NCBI RefSeq assembly: GCF_022539665.2
Contig: NC_081333.1
Location: forward strand, 7,500,971-7,564,970
DNA: 64,000 nt
Direction of reading: 5' to 3'
Source: Daphnia carinata
Lineage: Eukaryota > Arthropoda > Branchiopoda > Diplostraca > Daphniidae
The notes beneath the pieces are model-generated. The model made no database searches. It was not told where the DNA came from and worked only from the letters and a program-made list of their open reading frames with translations. Positions 38,197-52,332 of this stretch are shown in pieces. Both the position numbers and the translations under genes were made by a program. How positions within the stretch are numbered: position 1 is the first letter of the stretch; the number at the start of each line of letters is the position of its first letter.

Positions 38197-38265
38197 GTCG
38201 GGCTTAAAACGTCGGGCTTAAAAAGTCGGGCTTAAAACGTCGGGCTTAAAAAGTCGGGCTTAAAT
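38197..38265 (+). repeat. 14-nt tandem array, core GTCGGGCTTA, AAAC/AAAA spacers
   Basis: Five copies with exact 14-nt period at 38197, 38211, 38225, 38239 and 38253. The spacer alternates AAAC, AAAA, AAAC, AAAA, so the higher-order unit is 28 nt. It sits inside an AT-rich island (about 37940..38460). The two islands probably represent one low-copy repeat family or non-autonomous mobile element, but no terminal inverted repeats or target-site duplications were identified by eye. Confidence 0.82.
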
Positions 38266-40654
38266 TCGAGCATATTCGCTAAAACATAAATATAGCCAAC
38301 TATGCACGATTCCGATGTAAAATCAATCGAGAATCCCAAAAATCGAATTTGTTTTACGATGGGACTTATAGTTTTTGAGTGATTTAAATTCAAAGTGGTT
38401 GCGCGTTTTATGCGCAAACCAGAGAACATTGCGTTATCTATAAAGTGGGTCAAAATTACGTTCTGTATTTTTCTTTCTCAATTGAAAAGAATGGAAGGCA
38501 AAAGGGAGAAAAAAAAAGAAACGCAACAGGGTGAAAAAGAATGAGGCCAGCGTGAATCCATAAGAAACTGGCAACGCTTGACTCCACATCCAATCGCAGT
38601 CACAACAACTGGCCTTTCCTCTCCCACTCTTATTTTTCACTATATAGTTATGTAGTTTGTTTCCATCGCGTTCTGACAGCAAGAAAAAAAAATCAGATTC
38701 ATTCCTTTTTTTTTCTATTGGCCCGTCTGGCTTGTTATTACGTACGGTTCAACAGCAACATCGTATTTCAATGTCAACGACGGATGTGTCCATCTTGGAT
38801 GTGCGCGCATATAACAACGCATCCGGCGGACCCTCCCGAGCCGGCCATTCTTTTATGCCTCTGTCTCCTCTCTCTTGTTGGCAATATAAGAAAAGGGCAA
38901 GAAAAAAAAACGAACTGCTGTTGCTGCTGGACTTGCCAACAGAGTTTTCTTCTGTGTACTGGTTGATGCGTGCTAACAAGAGATAGCAAAGCCCCGGGAG
39001 TCCAGCCAGTCCTTTTCATTTGTGTGTCTATATTTTATGACCCTTTACACGTAAGGATTCTATAGACATATATACGCACTAGCGCCATAAGGAAAGGGAT
39101 AGATACTATATACATATAGAAACGGAAAGGCACAATTCAATGGTATGTAATAAAGCGGTGTGTGGGTTTTTTCCTTTTTTTTTTGCGACTTGAGCGGAAT
39201 TCAAATTAAAATGCAAATCGAGTGACAGAAGAAAAAAAAAGGCTTAAGAATAAACATTATTTTCTGTTATTTCCCTTTTTTTTTGGGGGGGGGGTGAAAC
39301 ATTCATGAGATATGCGAATAATATGAAACTTGCTCGCTGTATAAATAACAGCCGGAAATTACGTTTCTCTTGCTGTCTTTCCCTTTTTTCGTTCGCCTCT
39401 TCCGAAATGCTCAAATCAACAAAAATGCAAACGAAAACAAAACAAATGTCTCGTTTCATATTTAAATTTTTTTTGCCATTTTTTTTTTCCTTTGAAGGAA
39501 AGATAGCGCACAGACGTGCAAAGCAGACACTTGTTCCATACGCCCCTTTCTTTCGATAAAATGAATGCAGAAATAAACGTTGTAAACATGACAGGCATTC
39601 GTTCGAAATGCATACCTACCGCCAATAAGGGAAATGGTTGGCGATTGGCGAAAAAAAAAAAAGAATAAATTTTCTTTAAAGTATCTGGAAATAACAATCG
39701 ACCGGTTTGCGAGAGACTTGTGTTGCAGTCACAGTTGGCTCACGCAACTGTTTTTCTCTGTGTTTTTTTTTTTCTGGGCCGTTTTCTTGGTCCGTGGCCA
39801 GCAAGCGCATCACTTTCGATCAGGAGGTTTGGTCGCATCGGGAGGGAAAAAAAAAAGAAAGTCCTCCTCCCATATGAATGGCTGTTGCAATACACATCGT
39901 TGCCAGCCTCCTACTCCGCTTTCTGGCAACGAAAAGATATGGCGAAGAAGGCAAAAAAAAAAAAGCATTTTTTTTTTAGTCTTTCCATTCTTCTTCACCC
40001 ATTCCAACATCAAAAAGAAAACCAAACGAAAGAAAGGCAAGTGCAATAATAATAATAAAAAAAAAGAAGAACGATAAATAGAGAGAGAGAGAGAGAGAAA
40101 AAAAAAATAGAGGGAGTAGAAAATACGGAATGAAATGACAGTCATGACTTGGGTTAGGCAACATGGACGATTTCTTTATGACTATGCGGCCAGCCCTGGA
40201 TATATGAATTTTTTCCCCGTCTGGAGAGAATAGTCCACTTCCTTCCCTCCTTCAACTTCCCGCTTTTTTCCCCTTCTTCCTTCCGTCCTTTACCGAACGA
40301 AAAAAAAACACTCAAAGAGAAATAGAACTTGATTTGCATTGAATTTTCAAACGCAATGACGACGCACGTAAGTTGACTTTTCGCCTTCCTCTCTCCCTGC
40401 TGGACTGTTGCGATCTACGCGAGAGCCGTCGAAAAGAGTGTCTTCTTTTATCACCACACTCCCTCTGATGTATATAAAATATTTTAAGCCTGCGTGTGCT
40501 CCTTTTCTTTTGATTCGTCCACAACTTGGAATAAAAAGTGAATTTCCTTTTTCCTTGTGAAACGCACGAGTCTTTTGTAGACGAACGGTCACAATCCCGT
40601 GGGGAAGGGTCAACAGCCGTCCACGATGCATAGAGTCGAAAGAGAAAATCAGCA

Positions 40655-40678
40655 TCTCTCTCTCTCTCTCTCTCTCTC
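40655..40678 (+). repeat. (CT)12 microsatellite
   Basis: Perfect CT run. Confidence 0.95.
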
Positions 40679-43600
40679 CCTTCTTTGCTGTGGCAAGTCA
40701 CCCAACTTTTTTTTCCTTTTGGTCAACTTCATTATTTATGCACTCTCCTTCGACGCGCTCATCTATTTCACTTCTAACCATCACGTCAGCAACAGAGGGC
40801 AATGTCCTCGCAAAACAACAAGCAAAGGAAGAGCAGTTAGACCCTAGACGCTAAACCTCTTTGGCAACAGTATATACGGATGAGATATGTTATCCATCTA
40901 AGGCATCTGTCTCTTTCGTGTGTGTTTCTTACATACCCCCACCAAGCCTACGTCGTGGGAGATCCTTCGCAACACGGGGGGGGGGGGGGAATGTAGATGG
41001 TGGCCGACATTAAACATCTCACAGTGAAGTGAGTCGCCATACAAAGACAATATTCATAAAACAGTACGGGACAAGAACGTCGGAGAGCCTTATTTTGAAA
41101 ACTGGCAAAGAAAGGGATCTCGTGTTGTAAACATCGGATGGAAATCGCCTCTGATCGGCTGGCTATTCGATGAATGTGCTTCTCTACTCGTGTGTGTTGT
41201 TTGTTTTTTTTTCTCGCTCCCTTCTGTACCTCACCCGCAATATCAGATGGAATAACCCGCAAGGTTCTTTGAGATTGAAAGGTCTCTCATGCATGTACCT
41301 CATCGGGATTATGGCAGTGAGTCCGAGCTGTGCATAAAAGACCCTCATAGTAATAAAGCTCCCTATATCGTGTTAAAATGATTGATATACGACTGCACAC
41401 GCGAAGAAAAGGAGATGAGTACATCCGCTTTAACTGCATATCGATGAATGTACTGTCAGCGGTTTCTTTGATAGCTTAATTACACAAACCCGTGTCTACC
41501 TTCAGAGCAGTATAGGATTTGGTAGTGACTATATGGAAAGACACAGCAAGGGACCGGAAGGTTTCAATTCACTTAGACTGGCTGTTTGTCGGTGCTTCGT
41601 TAAGGTCAGAACGAAATGTTGTGTGTATGTCGTCGAGGTGTTTCTTTTTTTTCTTATTGATTCAGCACTTGGTAAAAAACCGTGTTGCTTGACATGTTGC
41701 CATGACACTACACCGAGGAATGCAACATGCGTGCGAGGGGGTGGAAAGTATTTCGTTTTTATTCGATTCGTTTCACTTCACATCGATGTTAGTTAACAAA
41801 GAATATACGATACGAGCATTTAATATTTGAACGTGATCGATGTCAATTGAAAAAGATGAATAGCGTTGCTATGGTTACCCTCAAGTGATGCGCTAACCAA
41901 AGAAACTGTTGGCTCCCAGCTTCACGTCCAACCACCTGCTACAATAACTATGGAGCTCGACAGGTATATCGTTAAATTAAGCTTCAGATAGAAGAAGACA
42001 CTATTGGGGAAGAATTCTTTTACCAACTTGTTTGTTTATAGTTTCCTTTTTTTTTTTAATCGATTAAAACAACTCGGTGCCGAGCGTGGGCTACAGGAAC
42101 ATCTACCAGCACATTTCCGTTATTCAGTCAACGGAAAGAATTGTTTATTGATAACAAATAAACTTGAAACAACGTTATATGAACTGCTCTCTCTCTCTCT
42201 CTCTAGAAATTCTTTTGCGCACGTGTGCTACTATAGGGAACGAAAATTGTTTGGCATTTCGCATAAATATATGAACGACGGATGTTCCGAAGGAATAACA
42301 GTCAACGCTTGGCTACTCCAGTCGCGGTGCGAGGCATCAGCAACCGAGTGAAAAATGCCACCCAATGTTGTTGGTTCGTCGGTTTTTTCTTTTTTCTATG
42401 AATACGACTCTTTTATATTTGATAGCAATATATATAGAGGCACGTGTCTGTATACATAAGTAAACCGTATACGTTGAACACACACCCAAAGAACAGTATA
42501 TCTCTAGTGCCCAGTCGTGCATTGCATGCAGCAACAGGCTTCCGCAACTGCTCACATATATACGTAGCTCTTCCACCATTTCTCGTCGATTCATTTTTCT
42601 TGTGTGTCTGTGTACCACCATCATCTTCAAGACTCTCACATAACAGCCAGAGAGAGAGAAAGAAGAATGTAAAAAGGAGAGCGCAGATATATGTGTGTGT
42701 GATGGGGATATACGCATAGGCACAGGTTAGAGTGTCTCGTTTATATAGATATGACGCGTGTGGGGTCTTTTCTATATATTGAAGACACTGGGTACTCCCC
42801 ACTTGCCCATCTTTTTTTTTTTTATAAATGGAAGACATGGAAGAAGATGAGTGTAAAAATGGCGAAAAAAGAAAGAAATACAATGATGTATATACAAGCG
42901 AAAGAGGGCTAACAAAAAGGCAGAAAATGATGAAAAGAGTCGGAAAGAAAAGAGAGCCATCCTATATATATATATGACGCTTGCTAGGCCCTGGACATAA
43001 ATACAATATGAGGACGGTGCGTGTCTTGCCATATCAAAAGCTTCCAGTAAAAAAAAAATGCATTTTTTCGACCTTTTGGCTGGCCAATAGGAGTTGAAGA
43101 ATAGGGTCGATGGATGAGAATGAAAAGGGCCGAACAAGTGTTACGTTAGTCACCGAATGCCATGGTATCAGAATGCCTGACCAGTGGCATAAGACGTGCT
43201 GGATAGGGTATCGCTCAGCTTCATTCTTGTTTTCTGCGTCCCTTTGCTGCCGCTTATTACACCCTAGTGGCCACCCACATGCACCATAAAAATAGACGTA
43301 AATATTATACGGACACAGTCTCGTCTGTAGTGTTATAGGCACAGCAAACTCTTGATACATATCGCTCGACTTTCTCTCTCTAGAAATATCATTCGCCTGC
43401 TCTTATTTATATGTGTGGTTCGCAATGTGGCGCACACGCACACACACGGAGATGTACTTTCGTTCACCAGACATATATACGAGAACCAATTAAACTGTAC
43501 AACTCTGTTCCCTCCCCCTTCCTTTTTTTTTTATTCTCGGCTCTGTGTTTGTTTCCCCTCTTTGCTTATGGGTCGTATAAAAGGCAAACCTACAGATTAG

Positions 43601-45935
43601 CTGGACGGGCTGTTGCTGCGCCTTTTAATGTTCTCGCCTTTCTTCTTTTATTCTTATGTACGCAATTTTGGTCAAGATATTATTGCTCTGCTTGCATACA
43701 CATCACTTGTCATTCTTCACCAAGCACTGGCTGTATGTGAACATATGGTCCAAACTCTTTTTGGAGTCATGTCTTATTTTATGCTAGTCCGGCTCTTTTT
43801 GAAATGAGCCTGCAGCCTGTCACGATATCAATCAGTAAGTCCCACAAGAGGCATTCGGTTGATGCCAGATGAAGTCTGCAACGGTCTGTTGTACTTCTTT
43901 CGCTAGATGGGCGTGTATATGTAAGAGTAACTGTTAATACAAAGGACAGGCAATGAGAAGAAATGGACACCCGAAATTAAAGACAACAAAATGCGAGCAT
44001 GGAAGAATCCGATTTGGCGTTGCTGACGGCCCACACGATAAATGAGATGTAGTTTAATATGAGAATGAGGACTGAAGTTATTCTTTTTAAAACTAGGTTA
44101 TTCTCTTCGTGTTTGTGTAGGATTTGATACGCTACTAAATTGGTTCCCATCTGTAGAGTACTGCTAATAAATCGCTATCTTTTGATCAATTTGTTTACGG
44201 TGACAAACAGCCAGTTAGCCTTTCTGATCAATAGATTTGTAATCATTTCTATAGTCTAGACTCTGTGTTCTTAACTAGACGTTGATTTACATGCCCCTCT
44301 TCTTCTCTCCATTGACGTCTTCTAATCTGTCGAGATCTATTTCGGAATAGAGGCATACAAAACGTCCAGGAATTCGGCAAGCGGAAAATCATGGAGAAAA
44401 CTAACTGTGCAACTGAAAGCGAGTGGACTAAACTGGTCCAGTAAGCAGAGAAAGAAAAAAGTAGATGGCTTTCCGTTATGTTGTGCTGTACTCTAAAAAG
44501 AATGAAAGCTTGCGAAGAAAAAGTTTTGATTGAGAATGACTTTGGACAAAAGAGCTAGACGATGTTATCCCTCGACTTCTTTCTCCTCGCCGGAGATAAC
44601 AAGACATAAAAGTCTCTTTTACTCTCCGTTTTATTCAGTTGTGTCCCTATTGCCCGTTCACACACACAAGTGCATATACATAGGCGGACTAAGTCTCGTA
44701 GCTGCATATACACAGCTCATCCATTTCGTTTGCCGTAAGAGGAGGAGCAAGAAAAAAAAGACAACATCTGTGGAGTACTTTGCTCAGCACAATCAATCGA
44801 TTCCAAAGTTCTGTAGGCCTTCTTTTCCTCGTTCACTCCCCCCCCCCCTTTTTTTTTTATTTCTCCTTGCAAACTGATTTCATCAAGTCAGTTTTCTATC
44901 AACGTTACGTACAAAACCCGGAGCCTACCATCCGCAACGGATGAGGCGATCTAGACCTTCTGCGAAAGAAATGAGGCGATTGGAAGGCGATTGAATTAGC
45001 GTCGCATTACAAGTAACTCACATTAATTTTTTTTTTCTTCGTTTTACGGATGCGTTATTTAAGTACACACGTGTGTTGATCGCTAGGGTAAACGACTGCT
45101 GCACAGCCACGCTGTGCGTGTTTGTACGTTCATCCACACCCATGTAAATAGATCAACCCGCGTGTGTGGTGTGTGCAGAGATCCAAAAAACGTTCGACAT
45201 CTGATGTATAGGTGGTTGGCGGTTGGGCTATCGATCTCTTTTCGCAACCCCTCCTCGTTCTTCGTTTAATATCTCCGCGCTATTTATTCCTTCAAATATT
45301 GAATCAACAGATTCGTGAGGAAATGAGAAAAACCTCCCTCCACTCTGTATAACGTTTTGGCTGGCTGCGCTGCGTGTCTGAATCGCAGCCATCAGCAAAC
45401 TAGATCTATCTATGCTTTCTCTGTGTGTGTAGTATCTAGTGGGATGGAATGGAAAAAAATAAATTTCAGAACGAGAACAATGAGCCTATATATCTGTCTG
45501 GAAAAAAAGGGGCGAAAAATCAATTTCATTTACAAAATCTTCATATGGATGCAAATAATCTCAACCCACCTTCCGTTGCCTCCCCACAAGAGAGAATCCG
45601 TTCTCCCCCTTTCGAAGCTAAAGAAGTATAGAACGCAGTTTTTTAAATTACAACATGAAGGACGACAGAAAAAGAAAAAAGGGAGTTGAAAAACAGGAAA
45701 TGGGATTGAACGCTAAAACGAAAATGAATCGCTCCCGGCCGCCGTTATTTCCATCATCCCCACTTCTTCACGATCCTTACATAAATCGGATCACCATCCT
45801 CGCCTCTATATGATCTGTGCGTTTTATAGATATTCACATTTTCTTTTTCCTTTCTTAAATTCTTAAATAAAAACAAAATGAAAAAACCAAGCAAAAGAAA
45901 GCTGGAAAACGATGTGTCATGTAAAGATAATGCTC

Positions 45936-46286
45936 TTAAACAAGTGATGCGCTAGGCGGAAAGTTTTGGTTCATGAGAACTGCGGCAACTGTTCCCCGGC
46001 TGAAGAGTACCCGCTCGTGATATAATATCACGGCCACTGATGTTGAACGCATTCCATCATCAGCGTCTTGTCTACTTTCCTTGTCGCCCCAAAGTCTTTG
46101 ACCGTGGGGGATTGCTACCTCGAAGCGGACATCAAGTCTCTCTTCGCGCAGTCCCCGCCAAGTATACATACGCGAACAAAAATGCGCACCAGTAGACGCG
46201 AATAGAACAGGACGTTCGCTAATTTTCACAAGAAAACTATGGCCGCTGTGTAATATAGTGCATCCATTCGAAAATGCACGTACCGA
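45936..46286 (-). CDS. open segment of protein-like composition, unrecognised
   Basis: A single-frame minus-strand segment of about 117 codons in sequence free of homopolymers, ending TAA. It contains VLFASTGAHFCSRMYTWRG and LDVRFEVAIPHGQRLW. There is no in-frame ATG near its beginning; a usable acceptor (ACTATATTACACAG) lies inside its first part, so it would be an exon or a relic. A stop-free run this long is expected a few times by chance in a window this size, so only its balanced amino-acid composition and codon third positions speak for it. Confidence 0.22.
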   Translation of the reverse strand, partial: SVRAFSNGCTILHSGHSFLVKISERPVLFASTGAHFCSRMYTWRGLREERLDVRFEVAIPHGQRLWGDKESRQDADDGMRSTSVAVILYHERVLFSRGTVAAVLMNQNFPPSASLV

Positions 46287-49200
46287 GTTTTAAGTCGTCC
46301 GACGCTTTTCAATCTAGAAACGCAGCAGGTTTTTCACTTGTTTGAATGGCCGTGTTGGGCACTGAAGTGTAACGAGACTAACTATTACTCCATCTTTTCT
46401 TAGTTTTTCTGCTTTTCTCCTTGTCCGCGCTGACGGGCACACGTTTAAGTACACGGCTATCAACCAGACAGCTGCTGCTCGTGTTAGATTGAGGCAATAC
46501 GTTCGGTCATGTTATATAGACGGACGTGCCAACGTCTGTCTCTAAAGCGTCTCGGCTGTCCAGTGCACACACACATACTCAGAAAAAAAAAAGAATAGAG
46601 TACAAGTTACAATACCCTCGGGTCTGTTCGGACTTTGAGAAGGGAAGATCTTTGCTCAAGCGCTAGGATCCGCTTTCTCCCGTTTTTCGATAAATCCTTC
46701 TCGCCCCTTTCTCCTGCGCTCTCCTTATGGGGCGCTCCTTTCTTTAGTAGGGACTCTTATACTATACAAGTATGGTACATACTAGATATAGTGTCACCGT
46801 GTTCAAATGGGTCTCCCTCTCTGACAGTAAAGAGCAAGTGGAGGGTGTCTGTTCTATTCAACAGCGAACCCACCCTCGCCCATCTCTTTGGAACATAACA
46901 AGTTGTCGGGAGGAATAGAACCAGATCGAAGAGGAGCAACAGATGGGGTCTATAGCCTAGCCGACCAATAGTATGTGCAGGGCAGCAGCGCGGCCCAAAA
47001 TAGGCAACATGTCGTGTAAATATACGGAACGTGAATCAAGAGCAGGGGAGGGGGATACTACCGGATGGGCTGCCACTATTTTCACTTCTCATCTGTGACC
47101 TGATCTCGTGCCGTCTGTCTCTCTTTTCCAGTTGTCTACTCCTCCCTCATCTAAATTTTCTCCCTCATCTCAACAGACTTTGTGTATAATCCACCCTGTA
47201 GACCCCCCCCCCCCTCCGGCTCGGACATGGACCACCACAATTTCCATCTATTTAGCTATACAACATGGCCATTTTTGAATCGAAGAGCAACATACTTTAT
47301 TCACAATAAATTTGTTGGTCTCCCTTTCTTGTTTTATTATTCGCTTCGGTGTTAGTACATAATGGCACCCAACACGACAGCCCCCCCCCCCTACCAATCT
47401 ACAATGCTGTAATTCAATCAGGTTCATTTGGGGCTCTTTTTTTTTTTCAAAAAAAAAAAAAACTAAATAGATTAAGAGAAAACGTGAAATGGTTTTATCG
47501 TCCGAGGAAACGCGGCTTGTGCTGAAGAGCAAGGACGAACTGCTGGAGTATTATAGGGTCTAGTTAAGTCGTCGTCCGTAACGACGCAGATGTATGGTAA
47601 TCCTCTGACAAAGCTTACCGCACATCACACACACACACAGAGGGGGCGTGAGGAATTGGATAAATATAAAAGCCTGAGCGGCCGCATTTATATAACTGCT
47701 GTGTTGCTTTTCGTATAATAGCACCAGCAGTGAACGGTTTTTCTTGGAAATTTCCATTCTTACTGCACAGCTTTGATTTATCCCGCATAAGCACATACAC
47801 GTATGTATTGCATGCATTTATATAGCTAAACGTATTTAGTCTATTTAGAGGCCTACTCACGCTTGAAGTGATGGATTTATTCTTGACTTTGTGTGTTGCA
47901 CTTTTACTTTTAAATACTTGCGCGTATAGTTGTTGGGTGTATTACTATAGGCCGTGATTCGTGTGGGTTGGATGGAGCTTCCGGGCTTCCAGCAAGGCGT
48001 GTCACGCACCCTTTTTGAATAGTATATATTTTGTCTGTTATTTGCCGTTGCCGCAACAACAAAACAAACCAACTAAAAAAAAAGCATTCGAGCTCGAGTG
48101 GAAGTTAGTGAGCCGTCCTACTCGCGCTTCTTGCGCTAATCATGATCATTTCTCTCTTCTTTCAATTTTCTTCTTCTTTTTTTTTTTTCTTTCTTTAAAA
48201 AAAAAAGATGCTTTTTCTTTCATTTTCTGCATGGGAAAGGAGAGCGTAGAATTTTTCTTGTGCTCGCTTCCCCATTTTCCCAGCTTTTGCCATATACATC
48301 CATTGGCCTATATAGTTTTGCTTCCGGCTGCGAGGACATCCACAACTCTCCCCCATCCCCTCCTGTTTTTTTTTTCTCCATCTGCTGTTGCGCCGCATTA
48401 GACACAGAGAAGTGCTCCCGAACGCCAAAAGCGCAGCCGAGCTCTTGCGGCATTTTAGCGCTGGATTTGTATCATTCCGACCCGCGACCCGCCAGCTAGT
48501 TTTTCATCAAGTCAGCTTGATAAGACATCATATCCCCCGCAAGCCAGTTCGTTCCCTCTCTCTACTATTCTAGTTTCGTCTTCTTTTTTTTTTTCTCTCT
48601 CTCTCTCTCTTTTTTTTTTTGTTGTTGCTGTCGCCTTCTCTTTCTATATATTTCGCCCATTAGCCCGCGTCACGTTATTTTGTTTAAAGCTCCTTTTCTC
48701 TATTTTTTTTTTTACACGCTTTTTAGATTAGACAACAATTTCCCGTCAGAATGGAGGAATTTATCTGACACAAAGCGCATCATATAACCATTGTATTTTC
48801 TGTTTTGCTTCTTTTTTTTTTTTTTTAAAGGAAAATCTTGTTTTCTTTTTTAGGGTAGACAATCTCCGTAAGCTTATGTTTACACTGCCTGTTGAAGCGA
48901 CTAGACTGTTGACGCGTGGTTATCACGTTATTACTCCCGTTCATGTGCGTTTTTCTCGTATCGTTTGAACATCTTTTGTTAGAAGAAAGTAATAATCAGA
49001 GAGACAGAGATAATTTGAGCATTATGTATAATAATAGTACTTCAAACTGACAATGTTTTCATATGTACACAGCACGACAAAATGAATTGGGATTCTTCGA
49101 TTTTCTTCGATTTATTTTGAAAAGTGTCTTTCTTGGAATGAACAGTACGATCGATGTGGAATGTGCGATGTTTCCGTGACTCAAACAAATCCGCATACAA

Positions 49201-52200
49201 AAACAAGAATCGAAAATAATGAACGAAGAAAAACAAATGCGATCCTGTGGGGAGGGTGTTGTATGAATCGGCGGGTTACGCAAAGTCGTGATGACGTGGA
49301 ACCAAAACAAGTCAGAATAATAGGCCAACAAAAGTCGGGCAGAGGATGAAAGATTGCAGGCGGCAGAGTTATACGCACATAATTCCATGAAATCAAAAGT
49401 AAAAAGGGCGTTCGATGAAACAGCATGAAATGGGAGACAATGTCACACGAGGGTTAAAGAGTTCAAAATATTCTAAAAGACGACTCGTTCAAGTGATTAG
49501 AGAAAAGGTCGGCATAGGCCTTTTAAGAAACGCTTCCGCATAGCTCTGGCCAAACAGAGAACCAAAAATAAAAAGCAAAAAGGTTTTGCTAGGCCATTGA
49601 TATTGGGGCGTTCAGCAGACACTACGCCATGCATATGAACCAAAAGTGTGGTTTTGACCATATTCGATAGGTCTTTTTAGTTTATTCGTTTTCTTTTTTT
49701 GCATTCAGAGTATATCGCAATTTTAGGTATTTGCACACAATTATTTTTATTTCGTTCAAGTGTTTATCGTTTCTAAAAAAAAGGGGTATTCCCATCATCA
49801 GGCCAGCACATTTGTTTCATTACATTTTTCTTTTCTTTCTAATCTTGTTTTTTTTGGGGGGGTGGCTGGCCCATTCCGGTTGAATCCCTACACTACCAAA
49901 GTATTATTGCTGTTCGAATGGCTCCCGGCGACTGTATTATAGATTTCAGCTTGTAACCGAATTAAAGTATAACATTGAAAGAAAAAAGAAAGGAGCTGAA
50001 ATCCATTGCGCCAAATGAAGAGCGAATTCAAAAGTCATAGACAACATATTTTCATCAACGGACAAACATGCGCAATTGAAATCGAATTGAAGAGGACAGC
50101 GAAAGTACAACAGTAATTTCATCACATGATACGAACTGCACACACGCACGATTTTTCAATAAATGTGTGGCTCTGACAGTTGGTGAGGGGTTTACGAGAA
50201 ACGTACCCACGAGAGATCGGTTTTGAAAGCTGAATTGTTTTTGTTTTTAATTGGAAGGGGAGGGAAAGACGTGACAAGCGATTCCAGCAACAGGAGATAA
50301 TTTCATTACGAATGAAGCACAAAAGAGAGATCAAACTGGATCACCATTAGAGGAGGTATTGCATGCAGATCGATTCAAATGAGACACGAGATGATGAGAC
50401 TCGTCCGCTAGACGCGTCACAGACAGGACGCGTCGTAAACATTTAAGAAGGACAGAAAGACATAAAAGAATATAGCTGCCAGCATGTATCTTTGGTACGA
50501 CTAGCTTTCCATTACACCAATGGTTTTCATTATTGCCATTGAATGGAGTAGGAAGAACAAGACACAAGAAGAACAAAAATGGGGGGGGGGGATAGGAGGG
50601 AAGGGCATAGAGGACAAGTATAATTATTGACTGTCGACAAAATAAACAATGTGTGGGGAGAGTAAAATTATTGCGCGCTGTATGCACAAACTGGCAATCA
50701 ACCAAACTCAATCCCTGCGGAGTTATAGAACAACACAAGAAAGCGGGGACAAAACATGTCACTCGAAATCGAGTTCTCTGTTCTTTACTCGCGCATTCTG
50801 TTTGACGTAATACTTTAGGAGATGATGCGTGTTGGTTGCGCAGTCGGTTTTAAGTAGACAAAGAGCCGCAAAATAGGTAAATCTTATTTTCCCTGACTAG
50901 GAAGTACACTCACGCAACGGACACGCAAAAAAAGGCCGAAAACAAAATAGATAGTCTAATATGTGTTATAAAGGTTTAATATATGGATACTTATCTCGAC
51001 CCGCTATTTGCAAAAAAAAAAAAAAAGATTTCATTTAATATATCATGTTAATTATATTCGTTATTTTTATCATAGCGCATAAATAAATAATCATTTGGAG
51101 GGGAGGATTTCTGATTTGATTCGCATATGAACGACATGTGAGCACGCTGCCCAGCTGACTGTTGTGTTTGTTACAAAACGCATTCTAGTATTAATTATTT
51201 AGTGAGGTTTGACTTGTCTCTTTTTCTAGGAAACAACTGACCAGAATTAAAATTGCTTGTTGGGGTTGCAAAATGAATTTTTAAATCTAACAAACGAGGG
51301 GACGACGAGCCCTGAACGGATGGAATAAGGTCTTGATCGTCTTCTTATTTGGTTTACACAGGTCTCTTTTGGTTAACTCTATGTCAATAGGATAACGGCA
51401 CAATATTGATAAGTTATTATATATGCATCGAGGGGAATGTGGGGGCCTTTAGAAAATGGGAAATAGTGGACTAGGAGGACAGTTGTTACGCGAGAAGAAA
51501 AGAAAACATTTCGCGGTATAAAATAAACTCGAGTCCCGATGTTGAACGCATTTCAATTTTTCGACATTATTAAGTCTACGTGACGATCGTTCTTTTTTGT
51601 AGTAAACAATTTTCATCATTTTTTTTTAGCCTTTTTGGAACATCGAGACTAGGTTTTGTTCGTTGCTCGAGAAACGCTGCATCCTGTTTCTTTTTTTAAT
51701 ATGCAAAACGAAAAAAAAAGAGGAAAAAAAAACATGGCAGCCCTCCGAAAAAAAGGGAGAATCGATCATATCCACAACAGAAAAAAAGTGTGGGAGAGAT
51801 AGAAAAGAAAGAGACGGAGCGAAGAAAAAAGGTGGAAGAAGGTGGAAGAAAGGAAGAGCAAGAAGAAGATTCCCGTTGGACAATTTCATCAACCCGATAA
51901 GCTAATAATGAATGAAAAGTGAGGACTAGCATCACCATAATCGTCTTGCAATGAGATAATCGACTTAGGAGTGTATACAAGAGGAATGTTTCAGATGGAT
52001 GTCGTTTTTCTCTTTCGACGGAAAGAAAAGAAAAATTGAAAAGAAGAAAAAGAACTTTCCCTATCGAGTGCACGAAAGGGAACAGAGATGTTTTGGTTGA
52101 AAATTCAGTGCTTATTACTAATTACCTTCTATCTATATAATGTAGACGTTCTCTAGACAAGTCCCCCTTTGTCTTACTTTCAGGGTTAAACGTTTCAGAA

Positions 52201-52332
52201 AACTTTCTGTCTGCTACACCTATCTGTCTCGCTATATTTACATAGGGGAACTCAACACACACACCAAACGAGGATAGAGAGGCATAAAATAAGTTATTGC
52301 CAACGTATTAAAAATTAAACTAACGAGTATTT
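46287..52332. other. no supported gene; downstream flank of scrt
   Basis: Scattered A/T and C-runs (about 47202 and 47382) and small microsatellites. No clear minus-strand AATAAA was found within about 300 nt of the scrt stop, so the scrt 3' UTR end is not placed. Confidence 0.5.

Larger units (their letters stand above)
27968..45935. other. no supported gene; longest gene-poor stretch
   Basis: Holds the main CA and CT/GT microsatellites, several G-runs and the second 14-nt array. Formal open frames of up to 181 codons (36559..37104) exist but are dominated by T-tract-encoded Phe/Leu/Ser runs. A plus-strand frame at 37412..37804 (130 codons, no homopolymer until its end) has more natural composition but no start context or splice signals. 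Confidence 0.5.

Noticed and set aside
47188-47206. ACCCTGTAGACC resembling the 5' end of miR-10
   Set aside because: The match breaks into a C-run and there is no hairpin.
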